A DNA stretch of 64,000 nt from Rhipidocladum racemiflorum (taxonomy: Eukaryota > Streptophyta > Magnoliopsida > Poales > Poaceae): positions 28,304,039 to 28,368,038 of the forward strand of contig CM070584.1 of NCBI GenBank assembly GCA_036346355.1. The letters are read 5' to 3'. Position 1 is the stretch's first letter. Each line of letters opens with the position of its first letter. Under the pieces are notes generated by a model that saw only the letters and a program-made list of their open reading frames with translations, ran no database searches and had not been told where the DNA came from. A program made the position numbers and the translations under genes. This document shows positions 21,051-32,395 of this stretch, in pieces.

Positions 21051-22940
21051 GGCAAGGGTGAGTACTTGGTACTCAGTAAGTCATGCACAGAATGCAGGCT
21101 AATATACTACATGGATGGCTTGATACGAAGGAATAGCTCAGGGTATATTTGCAGTAAACAGCATTCGACAAGTATCACAAGTAGATTCGAAAGCAGTAGA
21201 AACAAGTATAAGATCAAAAACTTTTCCAGGAGTTTAATAAGCATCTTTCCCATTCCTAATCCACATTTCCATTAACGTCATTCTTAAACCAAACCCAACC
21301 TTTCAAGACCAAGTTATTTTCAAGAAAGTCTAACCCTTGACTGTAATTCCCGAGCGATGTCCAATACCGCGGACACGGCTATTCGAATAGATTATACACT
21401 CTGCAGAGGTTATGCACTTTACCCACAAGATACAGTCAAACACCACAAAGGCGAGTTCCCGTAACAAAGTCTTTCGGAAACTTCTAACAGTACAAGTGGT
21501 TCTCTCCGGTGATTGCACACTAACCCTTCCCTTAGCAAAGGCGAAGTTTAGGTCAATCCACCGTTAGATGGGTACCTGGCCGCAGCCCCGGTACGCTCCC
21601 CCGTACAACATACACAAAGGGTGTAGTTGACACCCAGAGGTCCCACAGGTACGTTATTAGCAACTTAGTCAACTAGGTCCGTCCAATTACGGACAAGTGG
21701 TTGCACGCTTGACTCAGTTCAAAGGCTTGCAAGGTTAAGTCTTTAAGGTGACCAGGGCAAGACTACCCGAAGAACCAAACCAACATTCCCGGTGCCACAG
21801 CTGGCCCACCTAATCATTCTTGCCACATGCCCCGGTCAAAAGCTATTTATCAAAACTCAGTTGATTACCATGCACCACGTGCCATCAACATCACATGATA
21901 CTTTTCCTAAACAGGTTCCATATATCATTAAGTCAATATTAACATTTGATTGTCCAAAATCATGTCACGTGGCAAGGCTAAGCATACTACATCGGTCTAA
22001 CTACCCATGTTGGCAAATTAATAATGTCCAACTAGTAATTCACAACTAGGGTGACAAGGGGTCATGGCACATATTTAAATAATCAAGGTGTCATATAGCA
22101 ATTTGGTATTTATCTAATTCCCCAGAATTAACTAAAGTATTTTCTAATTAAACTAGCATGCAATAGATTGAATCAAAATAGGTTTCAAAATGGGATCAAC
22201 ATGGTCAAGGCACAACTTGCCTTCAAAGAGTACTTGTTCTTGGTCCTGAGCTGGCTCCTGGGTCAACACTTCACCTTCGAAGCCTTCGGGCACTTCAACG
22301 TCTACTCGTAAAGCGTGAAAATAGCAAATAATAAATAAACAGTAGACAAAAAGTGTCCAAATATCCAAATAAAGTTCATAAACAGAGAGAACATAATTTT
22401 ATGAATTTTTAGAAACTGGAATCGTCAAATTTGGAGTTCAAATGCAAAAGATACAAGCATTTAAAGTATAAATAATCAATTAAATAATATTACAAAGAAA
22501 AACTTTAGTCCAAAAATTAAATAAAATTCATCATTACGTAGATCTCAATTTTATACAAATTTAGAAATTTGAATTACTCAAATCGGAGTTAAAATACAAA
22601 AGTTATAAGCGTTTGAAGTTTGAATCTAAATTTGAATCAATATTTCGAATTAATAAATCATTTTCTTTTTTGGAAATTCTTTTATTGTGTCAGCAGTGAC
22701 ACATGTCGGCTTCTTATTGGTCTGCTGACGTCAGCCGGTCCATGGACGTGGTCCACGGTTTGGCTTGGTCCAGTGGGCTCGACCACGGCCATGATCAGCG
22801 AGCGGGCATACTGTCGGCTCGGGCTCACGCCGGCGCGGTGCGGCTGACACGGGGGCCCCACTGACACGCGGGCCCCACATGTCAGTGGCGTGCTCCCACG
22901 CGCACAGTGCGGCGGCTAGCGCTACGTGGCATGATCAGGG

Positions 22941-22962
22941 CCGTTGGATCTAGATCCAACGG
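22941..22962. repeat. 22-bp perfect palindrome in family X LTR
   Basis: The sequence reads CCGTTGGATCT on each strand, giving an 11 + 11 perfect palindrome. A second copy with one mismatch lies at 23013-23034, and half-sites (GATCCAACGG) occur near 23100. All sit in the U3 part if the LTR is read on the minus strand. Confidence 0.85.
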
Positions 22963-23427
22963 TCTAGATCTACCCTAGGTTAACGCAGTTATAATCTACA
23001 CGGTGATCATGGGCCATTGGATCTAGATCCAACGGTCCAGATCCGATCTAGGTTTTACGGTTCGGAAAACACGTGAACTCACCGTTGCCGTCCGATCTGG
23101 ATCCAACGGTGCACGAAGCTCGGGGGCGGCGATGGCACGCGGCGGCGCTGGGTGACCGGAGCCGAGGACGACGTCCAAGCCAACGGCACTCCGGGGCTTC
23201 TCCGGCGAGGTGGGTGGTACGCCTGGACGCGTCTTGGCGCGGGGAGTCCGGATCTGGGGTCAGCCGCGACGGAGAACGGCGGGCAGCGGCGGGGCGAGGC
23301 AAGAACCGAAGCAAACCCTAGATCTAACTCCGGCGAGCAATTGCGCGTGCGTGGCGGCGGCTCGAGCGAAACGGATCGGGGCAAACGGTGCGCAAGAGAA
23401 AGAGGATCACGGCGGTGGGGTCGCTTC

Positions 23428-23435
23428 CTTAAATA
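23428..23435 (-). promoter_or_regulatory. candidate TATA box of family X LTR, copy 1
   Basis: TATTTAAG on the minus strand, 536 bp from the LTR end at 23971. Copy 2 has TATAAAG at a near-identical distance (517 bp, 50241-50248), and copy 3 has TATATAAG at 63473. Confidence 0.55.
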
Positions 23436-23976
23436 GGGCCTCGACGTCCGTGATAAACGTGGAACCCTAACAAACTCGGAAACGGCGCGGCGGAGCTCTC
23501 CGGCTCGGATTCGGACGGGGAAGACGACACGGGAGCCATCCACGTGTCCAGATCAGCGGCCCGGATTGGATCGGCCCGAACGGGTCCGATCCGTCCCCGC
23601 GTGGGTGACGTGGCGCCTTATGGGCCGTTGGATCTTGATCGACTCGGGCTCGGTCGGATGAACAGTACTCAACCCGAGTTGATTTTCCAGCGATTTAATA
23701 TTCAAAATAATTCTTAGAAATTCATTTAATTCATTAAAAATAGTAAAATACTCAGAAAAATTCCAGAAAAATTCTGGAAAATATTTTAGGACATTTTGGA
23801 CTCAAATAAAATATTTCCAACAAAATTTTATTTGCAAAGTTAAATTCTTTAATTATTTCAAAATGGAATAAATTCAAATAAATTCCAAATAAATTCCAGA
23901 AAATTCCAAAAATTCACCAAAGTGCCAAATCACACATGAATTTAAGAAAAGCAACATTTTGGGGTGTTACACGCTG

Positions 23977-25796
23977 GAAATAATGTGTGCGCACACATTG
24001 GCGGAGAAAAACTAAAGGAACTTGCTCCTGGAATGGGAAATAGCAATGAAGAGCAAGTAGAAGTGCATGAAGCACCCCATGATAAAATGACCATAAATTT
24101 TGTAATAACAGAAGAATCGATGAATAGAGCAACAGCCAATATCGATGCATACTTTGCAAATAAGATTGCCACGATCATTAATCATGATCCCAAGCCCGCA
24201 TCTCTCGCAAAGTGCAAGAAAAGGCTCGATTGGGAAGAATGGAAGAAGGCAATCACTGCAGAGTTAGTCTCTCTGAACAAAAAAGAGGTGCTTGGGCCTG
24301 TGTACCTCACACCTCCCCATATAAACCCCGTAGGTCACAAATGGGTTTTTGTTCGAAAGAGAAATGAAAATAATGAAGTTGTAAGGTACAAGGCAAGGCT
24401 TATCGCTCAAGGTTTCACTCAACGTCCTAGGGTTGATTATGAAGAAACTTATTCTCCGGTCATGGTTGGAATTACCTTTAGATACTTGATTCAATGGAAG
24501 TCAACTTGAAGTTGAGAATAAAGCTAATGGATGTTGTCACAGCATACTTGTATGGAAACTTGGATTCGGAGATATACATGAAAGTACCGGAAGGTATACC
24601 TATCCCGAACCAAGACAGAGCAAACAAAAACCTATATAGTATGAAATTGGAGAAATCACTATATGGACTGAAGCAGTCAGGAAGAATGTGGTACAATCGC
24701 TTGAGTGACTTTCTTTGCAAGAAAGGCTACACGAATAGCAAAGATTGTCCATGTGTATTTATACAACGATCCCCGAATGGATTTTGTATAATTTCCGTCT
24801 ATGTAGATGACTTGAACATCATTGGGACAGATGAAAAAATTGAAGAAGCATGCTCATACTTGAAGTCTGAGTTTGAAATGAAAGACTTGGGTAAAACTAA
24901 GTTCTGTTTAGGCTTGCGGCTTAAACATGTCCAAGGCGGAATCTTGGTACACCAATCTTCCTACACGCAGAAAGTGTTGGAGACATTTGGTTTTGAGAAG
25001 GCACACCCCGCAAAGACCCCAATGGTCGGAAGGTTACTTCAAGCAGACCTAGACCCATACAGGCCTAGAGAAGAGGGGGAGGAAGTCCTCGGAGCGGAAT
25101 TCCCATATTTGAGTGCAATTGGAGCGCTCATGTACCTTGCGAGTAGCACTAGGCCGGACATTGCGTTCGCCGTGAATTTGCTAGCACGGTATAGTGCAGA
25201 ACCCACTAAAAGGCATTGGAAAGGGGTGAAGGACATCTTCCGTTACCTTCAAGGAAGCAAAGACCTCAGCTTGTTTTATAGAAGAAACAATGAATTGAAC
25301 CCACATACTGGCAAGTCACAAACCGGGTATGTTTTCCTTTGCGGTGGAATAGCAATTTTGTGGAAGTCGTCTAAGCAGACTCTTGTCTCGACGTCGACAA
25401 ACCACTCAGAAATAATTGTCTTGTATGAAGCCTCTCGAGAATATGCATGGCTTCGAAGAATGGTTCACCACATTCAGAAGTCATGTGGTTTGAACATGGA
25501 ACAACCCCCCCACTATTATCTACGAAGATAATGCAGCTTGTGTTGCTCAAGTGCAAATGGGATATGTGAAGAGTAACCTCACAAAGCATATCAACCCCAA
25601 GTTCTTTTATGCTCATGAATTGCATAAGATGAACGAGATAAAGATACTGCATACTAAGTCGTGTGAAAATCTCGCAGATTTATTTACTAAGTCACTCCCG
25701 ACATCTTCCTTTGAAAGATGTGTTAAAGGAATTGGGACGATGAGGCTTAGAGAAGTGCAGATTTCAGGGGGAGAATTTTCACATACTCCTACATAA
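23977..25796 (+). pseudogene. copia reverse transcriptase and RNase H (second half of the split pol)
   Basis: The frame resumes directly after the family X LTR and its TSD. RT motifs: HKWVFVRKRNENNE, ARLIAQGFTQRP, YSPVM, then a frame change at about 24480-24500, DVVTAYLYGN, YGLKQSGRMWYN and the catalytic YVDDLNIIG (about 24808). RNase H is damaged: the segment that should carry the first catalytic Asp (ADAGY-type) is missing near 25290, where NELN runs directly into PHTGKSQTGYVF. A second frame change near 25520 leads to the C-terminal ADLFTKSLPT box ending at 25796. Confidence 0.85.
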
Positions 25797-26044
25797 ATCT
25801 CGAACATGAAGTTTGAGTACCCAACATAAATCTTGAAGATTAATATTGAAGTTTGGGTGGATTGTACTCTTTTCCTTAAGTAAGTTTTTCATTGAAGTTT
25901 TCTTACATAAGGTTTTTGATGAGGCAATCTGTGCAACACAGCAAGCGTATGCTATGTACTCTTTCTCCAAGTATTTTTCCCACTGGGTTTTTCTGGAGTT
26001 TTGATGAGGCATATGCATCTCGCGGTGAAGAGTCCAAGGGGGAG
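25797..26044 (+). other. 3' untranslated region and polypurine tract of copia element
   Basis: Non-coding, with imperfect direct repeats (AAATCTCGAACATGAAGTTT and AAATCTTGAAGATTAATATT). It ends in AAGGGGGAG immediately before the LTR at 26045. Confidence 0.7.
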
Positions 26045-26261
26045 TGTTAGGAAACCAGGCCTTCATGGCCCACCTGGACTCTCCCGAAACCCTAGCTGGT
26101 AGATTATAAATAGGAGGCAGGGGCTACCCCATTGTAGAGACATGCAACCAGCATAATAAAGCAGAGCCGTCCCTCCACATATTGTGTCTATCTCTCTCTC
26201 TGTTCTTCACATTAGAACTATTAGGCAACCCCGAACTATTAGATAGCGAGGTTGTCTAACA
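26045..26261 (+). repeat. 3' LTR of the split copia element (217 bp)
   Basis: It begins TGTTAGGAAACC after the polypurine tract and ends TTGTCTAACA, giving 6-bp inverted termini TGTTAG/CTAACA. It has a TATA-like ATTATAAATAGG at about 26102. No second LTR copy is present in the window. Confidence 0.82.
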
Positions 26262-26555
26262 TGGATGACGACAATGTCGTGTGCTGTGTTCTTGTGAATT
26301 TCCATCTAGGGTTTCAATATGGCAACGTATGTATTGATTCTTTGGATCAATTTCATCGAGCTGATCGTTGCTTGTTCGTGGTGTGCGTGAGGGAGGGAGC
26401 TAGTGCTTCATAGGGTTGTTGCAATTCTTTGATGATTGCCTACCGAATCCTCCATATATCCACGGTTGCTGTCATGTGGATTCCAGGCCACACCCACTGA
26501 TGTTCATGTTTTTTGCGGATTAATTGATGATTTGCTTTTACATGTGTCATTAATC
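26262..26555. other. short flanking segment without a gene
   Basis: Unassigned sequence between the copia LTR and the CACTA element. I see no coding or repeat signal worth annotating. It ends in ATC, the left copy of the CACTA target duplication (26553-26555). Confidence 0.5.
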
Positions 26556-26572
26556 CACTACTACAGAACCGG

Positions 26573-26822
26573 CCTTCACAACCGGTCTATCACAAGCGGT
26601 TTCATGCCAACCGCTTGTAATGTGCGCACCAAAAGCGGTTCGTGGCAACGGGCAGAAGAGGACTTTTACAAGCGGTTTGATACACGAACCGCTTCTGAAG
26701 TCTGAGTTATAGAAGCGGTTCGTGTACCAAACCGCTTCTGGAAAGTCAGAAGCGGTTTGAAACACGAACCGCTTCTAGAATTCAACCATCAGAAGCGGTT
26801 TGTGTTTCAAACCGCTTCTAAA
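26573..26822. repeat. left subterminal repeats of the CACTA element
   Basis: Repeated AAGCGGTTTG and AACCGCTTCT motifs in alternating orientation, forming adjacent hairpins. Such motifs are the binding sites of the TNPA/TNP1-type protein in En/Spm elements. Here the arms end mostly in AGAAGCGG, whereas the other two arrays mostly use ACAAGCGG. Confidence 0.88.
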
Positions 26823-27353
26823 AGCCCTCCCGCCCAGCGCATTTTAAACCCTTCTTCCTCCCCGAGCCAACAGTCGAAGAAAGAAGGGCCGAGCACTGTT
26901 CTTCCGGGGAGGTGCTGGCCAAATTTTTACTTTTGAAATTGCTGGTGATTTAGCTTCAAATTAAGTGTTTCAAGGTCAGTAAGAGCATGTTAGCATCATT
27001 CTCACTTACATATTGCTGTTTTTTATGCATTGGATGTGGAGAAATCATGATTTATTCATGTTCAAATGTGTTGCTTTGCTAGGACGTCACTCTAGAATAT
27101 ATTTTGTATGCTTGCTTTTTTTATGGTATGAACATGTATGGTGGAGATCTAATTCAAAGTATGGCATTGCAATGAAGTAATTAGTGGTGTATAAAATAAA
27201 ATAGGGAAACATGTGAAGGATAAAAAAATAATTACAAAGGTAGGAAGGGATAAAAAAATAATTAGAAAGGTAGATCTTTAATTTCATGAAGGTGTAGGTG
27301 AGGTTGTTTTTCTTGGAGAAGAAAAATTTATATGAAATTATAACTTGGTGTAG

Positions 27354-30300
27354 ATGAACCGGCAATGGATGTACAATGCGGACCGTCGCTCGAGAGAGTT
27401 CATTGATGGCGTGCAGGCTTTTCTCGATGTGGCCATTGCATTCCTGCCTCCAGGCAGCTTCATATGTTGTCCGTGCGTAGATTGCAAGAACGAAAAGGAG
27501 CACTCACAGCGATGGCAGGTTATGAACCATTTGATGATGAGAGGTTTCATGCCAAACTATACCTGTTGGACCAACCATGGCGAAGAAGAGGGAGACGGGA
27601 AGAAGACGAGGAAGAAGAAGAGGGATTCAACAATATCCCGGACGCCACGCAATGCTATTCCGTCGGAGATACACTCAGCGACTTTGGTGATGATGAGCTG
27701 GACCAGATGCTTCGTGACGGAGAGGGAGACTACAAAGAGGAAAGATAGTTCGAGAAGTTCCAGCGCATGTTAGAGGACCACAGAACTCCTTTGTACCCAA
27801 ACTGTGGGCAGGACCACAAAAAGTTGCATACCACACTTGAACTTATGCAATGGAAGGCCACAAATAGTGTGTCAGACAAGGGATTCGATGAGTTGTTATC
27901 ACTCATAAAGAAGTTGCTTCCAGAAGATAACACTCTGCCCGAATCTACATATGAAGCAAAGGAAGTCGTCTGTCCTTTGGGATTGAAAGTACAGAAGATA
28001 CACGCATGTCATAGCGACTGCATCCTGTATCGCAATGCGTATGCCAATTTGGATGTTTGTCCAGTGTGCAAAGAATCACGGTATAAGGTTAAGAGAGATG
28101 ATTCAGGTGAAATAGGTGGGGAGCGTAAGAAGAAGAGACCTCCAGTTAAAGTGTTGTGGTATTTCCCTGTGATTCCCCGATTGAAGCGTATGTTTGCTAA
28201 CAAAGCGCATGCCCAGATGATGCGTTGGCACAAAGAAGAGCGTAAGGATGACGGTATGCTTAGACACCCTGCAGATGGCTCACAATGGAGGAAAGTCGAT
28301 CGATCGTACCCAGACTTTGCACAAGAGGTGAGAAACATAAGGTTTGGGTTAAGTACCGTTGGGATGAATCCTTTCGGAGAGTTGAGCAGCAACCATAGCA
28401 CCTGGCCTGTTACACTATGTATGTATAACATTCCTCCATGGTTGTGCATGAAGCGGAAGTACATCATGATGCCGTTGTTGATCCAAGGCCCCAAGCAACC
28501 TGGAAATGACATCGATGTCTACCTGAAACCATTGGTTGAAGATCTTGTGACGTTGTGGGAGGATGGTGCATGGGTATGGGATGAGTACAAAAGGGAGTAT
28601 TTCACCCTACGTGCATTGTTATTTGTAACAATCAACGATCGCTTTGCTCTCGGTAACTGTCCGGCCAAACTATCAAAGGATATAGAGCTTGCGTCCAATG
28701 CTTTGATGAAACGGACAGCATGTACCTGAAAAATTCTCGAAAGGTTGTGTACATGGGTCACCGTAGGTTTCTTCCTACGAATCACCCATGGCGGAAGAAG
28801 TGCAGGAAATTTAACGGGCAACTAGACCTTCGTTCTAGGCCTTAGCATCGCAGTGGGCCACATGTGCTTGCCATGGTAAAGAATATGAAAGTAGTATTCG
28901 AAAAGGGTCCTGGAAGCAAACCTGTGCAGAATGAGGATGGTCAGGCACCAATGTGGAAGAAGAAGTCAATATTCTGGGACTTGCCTTATTGGGAAGTCTT
29001 GGAGGTTCGTCACTCACTTGACTTCATGCACATCACAAAGAATGTTTGCTTGAACCTGCTAGGCTACATAGATATGTACGGCCAATCAAAAGATACACTG
29101 CAAGCTCGGAAGGACCTTAAACTCTTGGAACTGAGGAACGACCTACATCCGGAAAAGAGAGAAAAAGGACAACATTACCTACATCCTGCGAGCTACACCC
29201 TAAGCAAAGAAGAGAAAAAAAGCATGATAGAGTGCCTGAATAGTGTGAAGGTCCCTTCCGGATACTCATCGAATGTAAAAGAGATTCATAAACATGAAAG
29301 AGAATAAAATCGTACACCTGAGATCCCATGACTGTCTTGTGTTGATGACACAGTTGCTCCCAGTGGCTATGAGAGGTATACTGCCCGAGTGGGTCCGGGG
29401 GACAATCACAAAGCTGTGTTATTTTTTCAACGCGATCTCGCAGAAGGTCATCGACCCAGATAAACTAAGTAAGCTGCAGGATGACGTGGTACAAAGTGTG
29501 GTTTGTCTTGAGATGATATTTCCTCCTGCGTTCTTTGATATTATGGTTCATCTCACTGTTCACCTTGTCAAAGAGATAGGTATTCTCGGACCCGTGTATC
29601 TGCACAACATGTTCCCTTTCGAGAGGTACATGAGTGTGCTAAAGAAGTATGTTCGTAACCGTTCTCGTCCAGAAGGATGCATTGCCGAGGGTTATGGGAC
29701 AGAGGAGGTGATTGAATTTTGTGTCGATTACATTAATGATCTAAATCCGATCGGCGTCCCTATATCACGCCATGAGGGGAGGCTACGTGGAAAAGGGACA
29801 CTAGGAAGGAGAGCATTTGCATGCAATGATCTTCTTACATTTAAGCAAGCACATTTCACTGTTTTGAAACAATCAACGGTGGTTGCCCCATATGTTGTTG
29901 AGCACAAGAGTATTATACGCCGTGAATTCCCTGGGAGGTCTGAGGATTGGATAACACTGAAGCACATGGATTCTTTCGGCGCTTGGTTACAAAACTACAT
30001 CCTTTTCAAAGGGTCAGACAATGAACAGTTGCAACGATTGGCACGGGGACCTTCTATTGAAATCGTGACATTCAAGGGGTACGAGATAAATGGTTACACA
30101 TTTTACACGAGATCCCAGGATAACAAGAGCACCAATCAGAACAGCGGTGTCCGTATAGATGCCGAAGACAACAGAGGCAAGGTGGACACATATTATGGTT
30201 TCATAGAAGAGATATGGGAGCTTGACTATGGACCTTTAAAGGTCCCTCTATTTAAGTGCCAATGGGTTAAACTGACTTCAGGCGGCGTAAAAGTCGACAA

Positions 30301-30637
30301 ATACGGCATGACAACAGTAGACCTCACGCAAGTCGGCTATAGGCGGGAACCGTTCGTCCTTGCAAATGATGTGAGACAGGTCTTCTATGTAATAGACATG
30401 TCAAGCAAACCTAGGAAGCAGAAAGATAATAATAGTAAGCCAAAGCGACACGTTGTTCTCCTAGGGAAACGAAGGATTGTCGGAGTTGAAGACGTCACAG
30501 ATGAGGAAGAGTATAGTCAGTTCGACGAGCTCCCTCCTTTTGCGGTGGAAGTTGACATAAGCCTCCTGAATGACACAGACGTGGATGCTCCTTACATACG
30601 TCGCGATCATAACGAAGGAAGACTTGTAAAGACATAG
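27354..30637 (+). pseudogene. TNP2-type CACTA transposase
   Basis: The N-terminus (27354-27570) matches the transposase-associated domain: RQWMYNADRRSREFIDGV, CPCVDCKN and GFMPNYTCWTNHGE. The tnp2 catalytic region follows at 27767-29300 (HKKLHTTLELMQWKA, DVCPVCKESRYK, RHPADGSQWRKVD, FGLSTVGMNPFGELSSNHSTWPV, DLPYWEVLEVRHSLDFMHITKNV), then the DUF4218 region (SHDCLVLMTQLLPVAMRGILP, about 29320-29760) and the DUF4216 region (about 30170-30400). Frames change near 27700, 28680, 28850 and 29290; some could be short introns, but the one near 28680 interrupts a conserved ALGN segment and is a real break. It would bind subterminal repeats and cut the element ends. Confidence 0.85.
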
Positions 30638-30739
30638 TATGGTAGTACTTTAAATGTAGTAGTACTGTATAAACTTATTTATTTGAACTTGTGTGATCAT
30701 TTTTACACGTGTCCTCTAATGCATTACATGATTATTTGA

Positions 30740-31040
30740 AATAAACGTCATGAAATAAACAATAAACAATAAAGAAGCAATAAAAAATCAAGAATATAAA
30801 CAATAAACAATAAATGATAAACAATAAACAATAAATAATATAAACATTTGAAGTCATGAAATAAACAATAAACAATTTTAAATTGAGTATAAAGAATAGA
30901 GAAACAATAAACAATAAAGAAATAAAAAATATAAACATTTGATGTCATGAAATCAACAATAAACAATTTTAAGTAAACAATAAAGAATAGAGAAACAATA
31001 AACAATAAAGAAATAAAGAAGAAAATAAAGAATACATGTT
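30740..31040. repeat. A-rich simple repeat (AATAAAC)n
   Basis: Long runs of AATAAACAATAAAC with AAAGAA interruptions and near-duplicated blocks (TATAAACATTTGAAGTCATG near 30840 and TATAAACATTTGATGTCATG near 30930). Non-coding; apparent minus-strand ORFs are low-complexity Phe/Tyr/Leu runs. Confidence 0.8.
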
Positions 31041-31175
31041 CTTATATGTGTCATAGTACATATGTTGTACAAAAACAATTTTAAATAATGAATATATGTT
31101 GTATGTAAGAAAATAAAGAATACATGTTGTTATATATGTATATAGAGTAGAGAAAAAAAAATTAAAAAAAGAATG

Positions 31176-31258
31176 GCCTGCGGGGCGCGAGTGGGGCTCG
31201 AACATCGGTCGGGTGGCCACGAGACCGCACTCAAGCGCCCGCGCTAGCCAGGGGGGAG
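31176..31258 (-). other. tRNA-like / SINE-like fragment
   Basis: On the minus strand there is TGGCTAGCGCGGGCGC, similar to a tRNA A box, and GTTCGAGCCCC, similar to a B box, about 40 bases apart. The rest does not fold into a convincing cloverleaf (the T stem does not pair), so it is a tRNA-derived remnant at best. Confidence 0.3.
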
Positions 31259-31317
31259 AGGAGAGTTCTTGTTAACCGGAGTAGGCAACTCTTTATTTTA
31301 AGGCTTACTTATCGGTC

Positions 31318-31608
31318 CTTTTACAAGCGGTTCGTAGTCCAAACCGCTTGTGGAGATATATTCTACAAGCGGTTCCAATTAATAACCGCTTGTAGAACTC
31401 TCTCTACAAGCGGTTTGAATTACGAACCGCTTGTAGAACTCTCTCTCTACAAGCGGTTTCTATTACGAACCGCTTGTAGAACTCTCTCTCTACAAGCGGT
31501 TTGAATTACGAACCGCTTGTAGAACTCTCTACAAGCGGTTCAAATTACGAACCGCTTGTACTGGTCACGTTTACAAGCGGTTAAAATTACGAACCGCTTG
31601 TAAAAGTG
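31318..31608. repeat. internal array of CACTA subterminal repeats
   Basis: Seven to eight hairpin units of the form ACAAGCGGTT...AACCGCTTGT separated by short spacers (AGAACTCTCTCT). Each unit is about 40 bp. The same motif fills the two ends of the transposon, but this array lies 4.8 kb from the left end and 5.3 kb from the right, between the two genes. Confidence 0.92.
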
Positions 31609-31689
31609 GTTTCCCATATATATACTCGCGCTCTCTCACACTTGGTCACAACTCCAAATTTCGCCAAGTCCCGCGCCGTCGACGCCTGA

Positions 31690-31890
31690 CGCCGTGCGCG
31701 CCCTGCTCGCCTCCTCTGCGCACCGCGCCGACGCCGCCTCCGCCACTGCGCCGGAGTCTTCCGCGACCACGCCGACGTCGCCCTGCGCCACCCCACCCCG
31801 GAGGAGCTAGGTACCGACGTCTCTACACCCCCCGCTCGCTCTCTCACGTTTGCCCCTAAGGTGTTCGACGAAATGCCCAAAAGGCGTTTT
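31690..31890 (+). pseudogene. PPR-like gene fragment inside the CACTA element
   Basis: A GC-rich stretch with one open plus-strand frame reading HCAGVFRDHADVAL..., then APKVFDEMPKRR. The string VFDEMP followed by basic residues is characteristic of plant pentatricopeptide-repeat proteins. The frame runs on into the TATGTTGG minisatellite at about 31890. It is probably part of a host gene picked up by the transposon; it is too short for a firm family call. Confidence 0.4.
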
Positions 31891-32395
31891 CATGTATATG
31901 TGTGTATGTTGGTATGTTGGTGATGCATATATGTGTGTATGTTGGTATGTTGGCATGTTGGTATGTTGGTATGTTGGTATATGTTGGTATATGTGTGTAT
32001 GTTGGTATATGCGTGTATGTTGGTATGTTGGCATGTTGGCATGTCGGTATGTTGGTATGTTGGTATATGTTGGTATATGTGTGTATGTTGGTATATGCGT
32101 GTATGTTGGTATGTAATTGGTATGTTGGTATATGTGTGTATGTTGGTATGTTGGTGATGGTATATGTTGGTATGTTGGTATGTTGGTGATGGTATATGCG
32201 TGTATGTTGGTATGTATGTCGACATATATAGTATGTTGGTATGTATGTTGGTGATGTTATATGTATGTTGGTATGTTGGTGATGGTATATGCGTGTATGT
32301 TGGTATGTATGTCAACATATATAGTATGTTGGTATGTATGTTGGTGATGTTATATGTATGTTGGTATGTATATTGGTATGTATGTTGAGATAGTA
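31888..32395. repeat. TATGTTGG minisatellite
   Basis: About 500 bp of degenerate 8-bp units (TATGTTGG with TATGTGTG, TATGCGTG and TGATGG variants), including larger duplications (a ~110-bp block with GTCGACATATATAGTATG near 32218 repeats near 32312 as GTCAACATATATAGTATG). The many overlapping ORFs on both strands are repeat artefacts. Confidence 0.9.

Larger units (their letters stand above)
9181..23971 (-). mobile_element. family X large LTR (solo, ~3.27 kb) interrupted by a Sirevirus
   Basis: It starts TGTCGGGACCC and ends GGGTGTTACA. The flanking 5-mers are CGCCG (9176-9180) and CGCTG (23972-23976), a TSD with one C/T difference. Without the Sirevirus at 9548-21050 it is about 3.28 kb, matching the copy at 42296 (3,275 bp without its own insertion). 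A third copy starts at 59755. No internal domain is present, so it is a solo LTR. Reading the minus strand, it begins TGTAACACCCC and carries a TATA box 536 bp in (23428-23435), so it is oriented leftwards. Large LTRs of this form occur in Tekay/Del-type gypsy elements; that lineage call is inference. Confidence 0.8.
6110..26261 (+). mobile_element. Ty1/copia retrotransposon split by nested insertions
   Basis: Gag, protease and integrase lie at 6110-9180, and RT and RNase H at 23977-25796. The two halves join in frame when the insertion 9181-23971 and one copy of its target duplication are removed. The 3' end shows a polypurine tract (AAGGGGGAG at about 26035) and a 217-bp LTR (26045-26261) with TGTTAG/CTAACA ends. 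A 5' LTR is not seen, so the element is 5'-truncated or its 5' end was replaced. The gag belongs to the UBN2-like copia type and is unrelated to the two Sireviruses here. Confidence 0.85.

Noticed and set aside
23079..23543. Arg/Pro-rich ORFs on both strands
   Set aside because: GC-rich U3 region of the family X LTR; several overlapping frames are open at once, with no motif.
31890..32318. Long ORFs on both strands reading Tyr-Gln-His-Thr or Met-Leu-Val-Cys repeats
   Set aside because: Artefacts of the TATGTTGG minisatellite.
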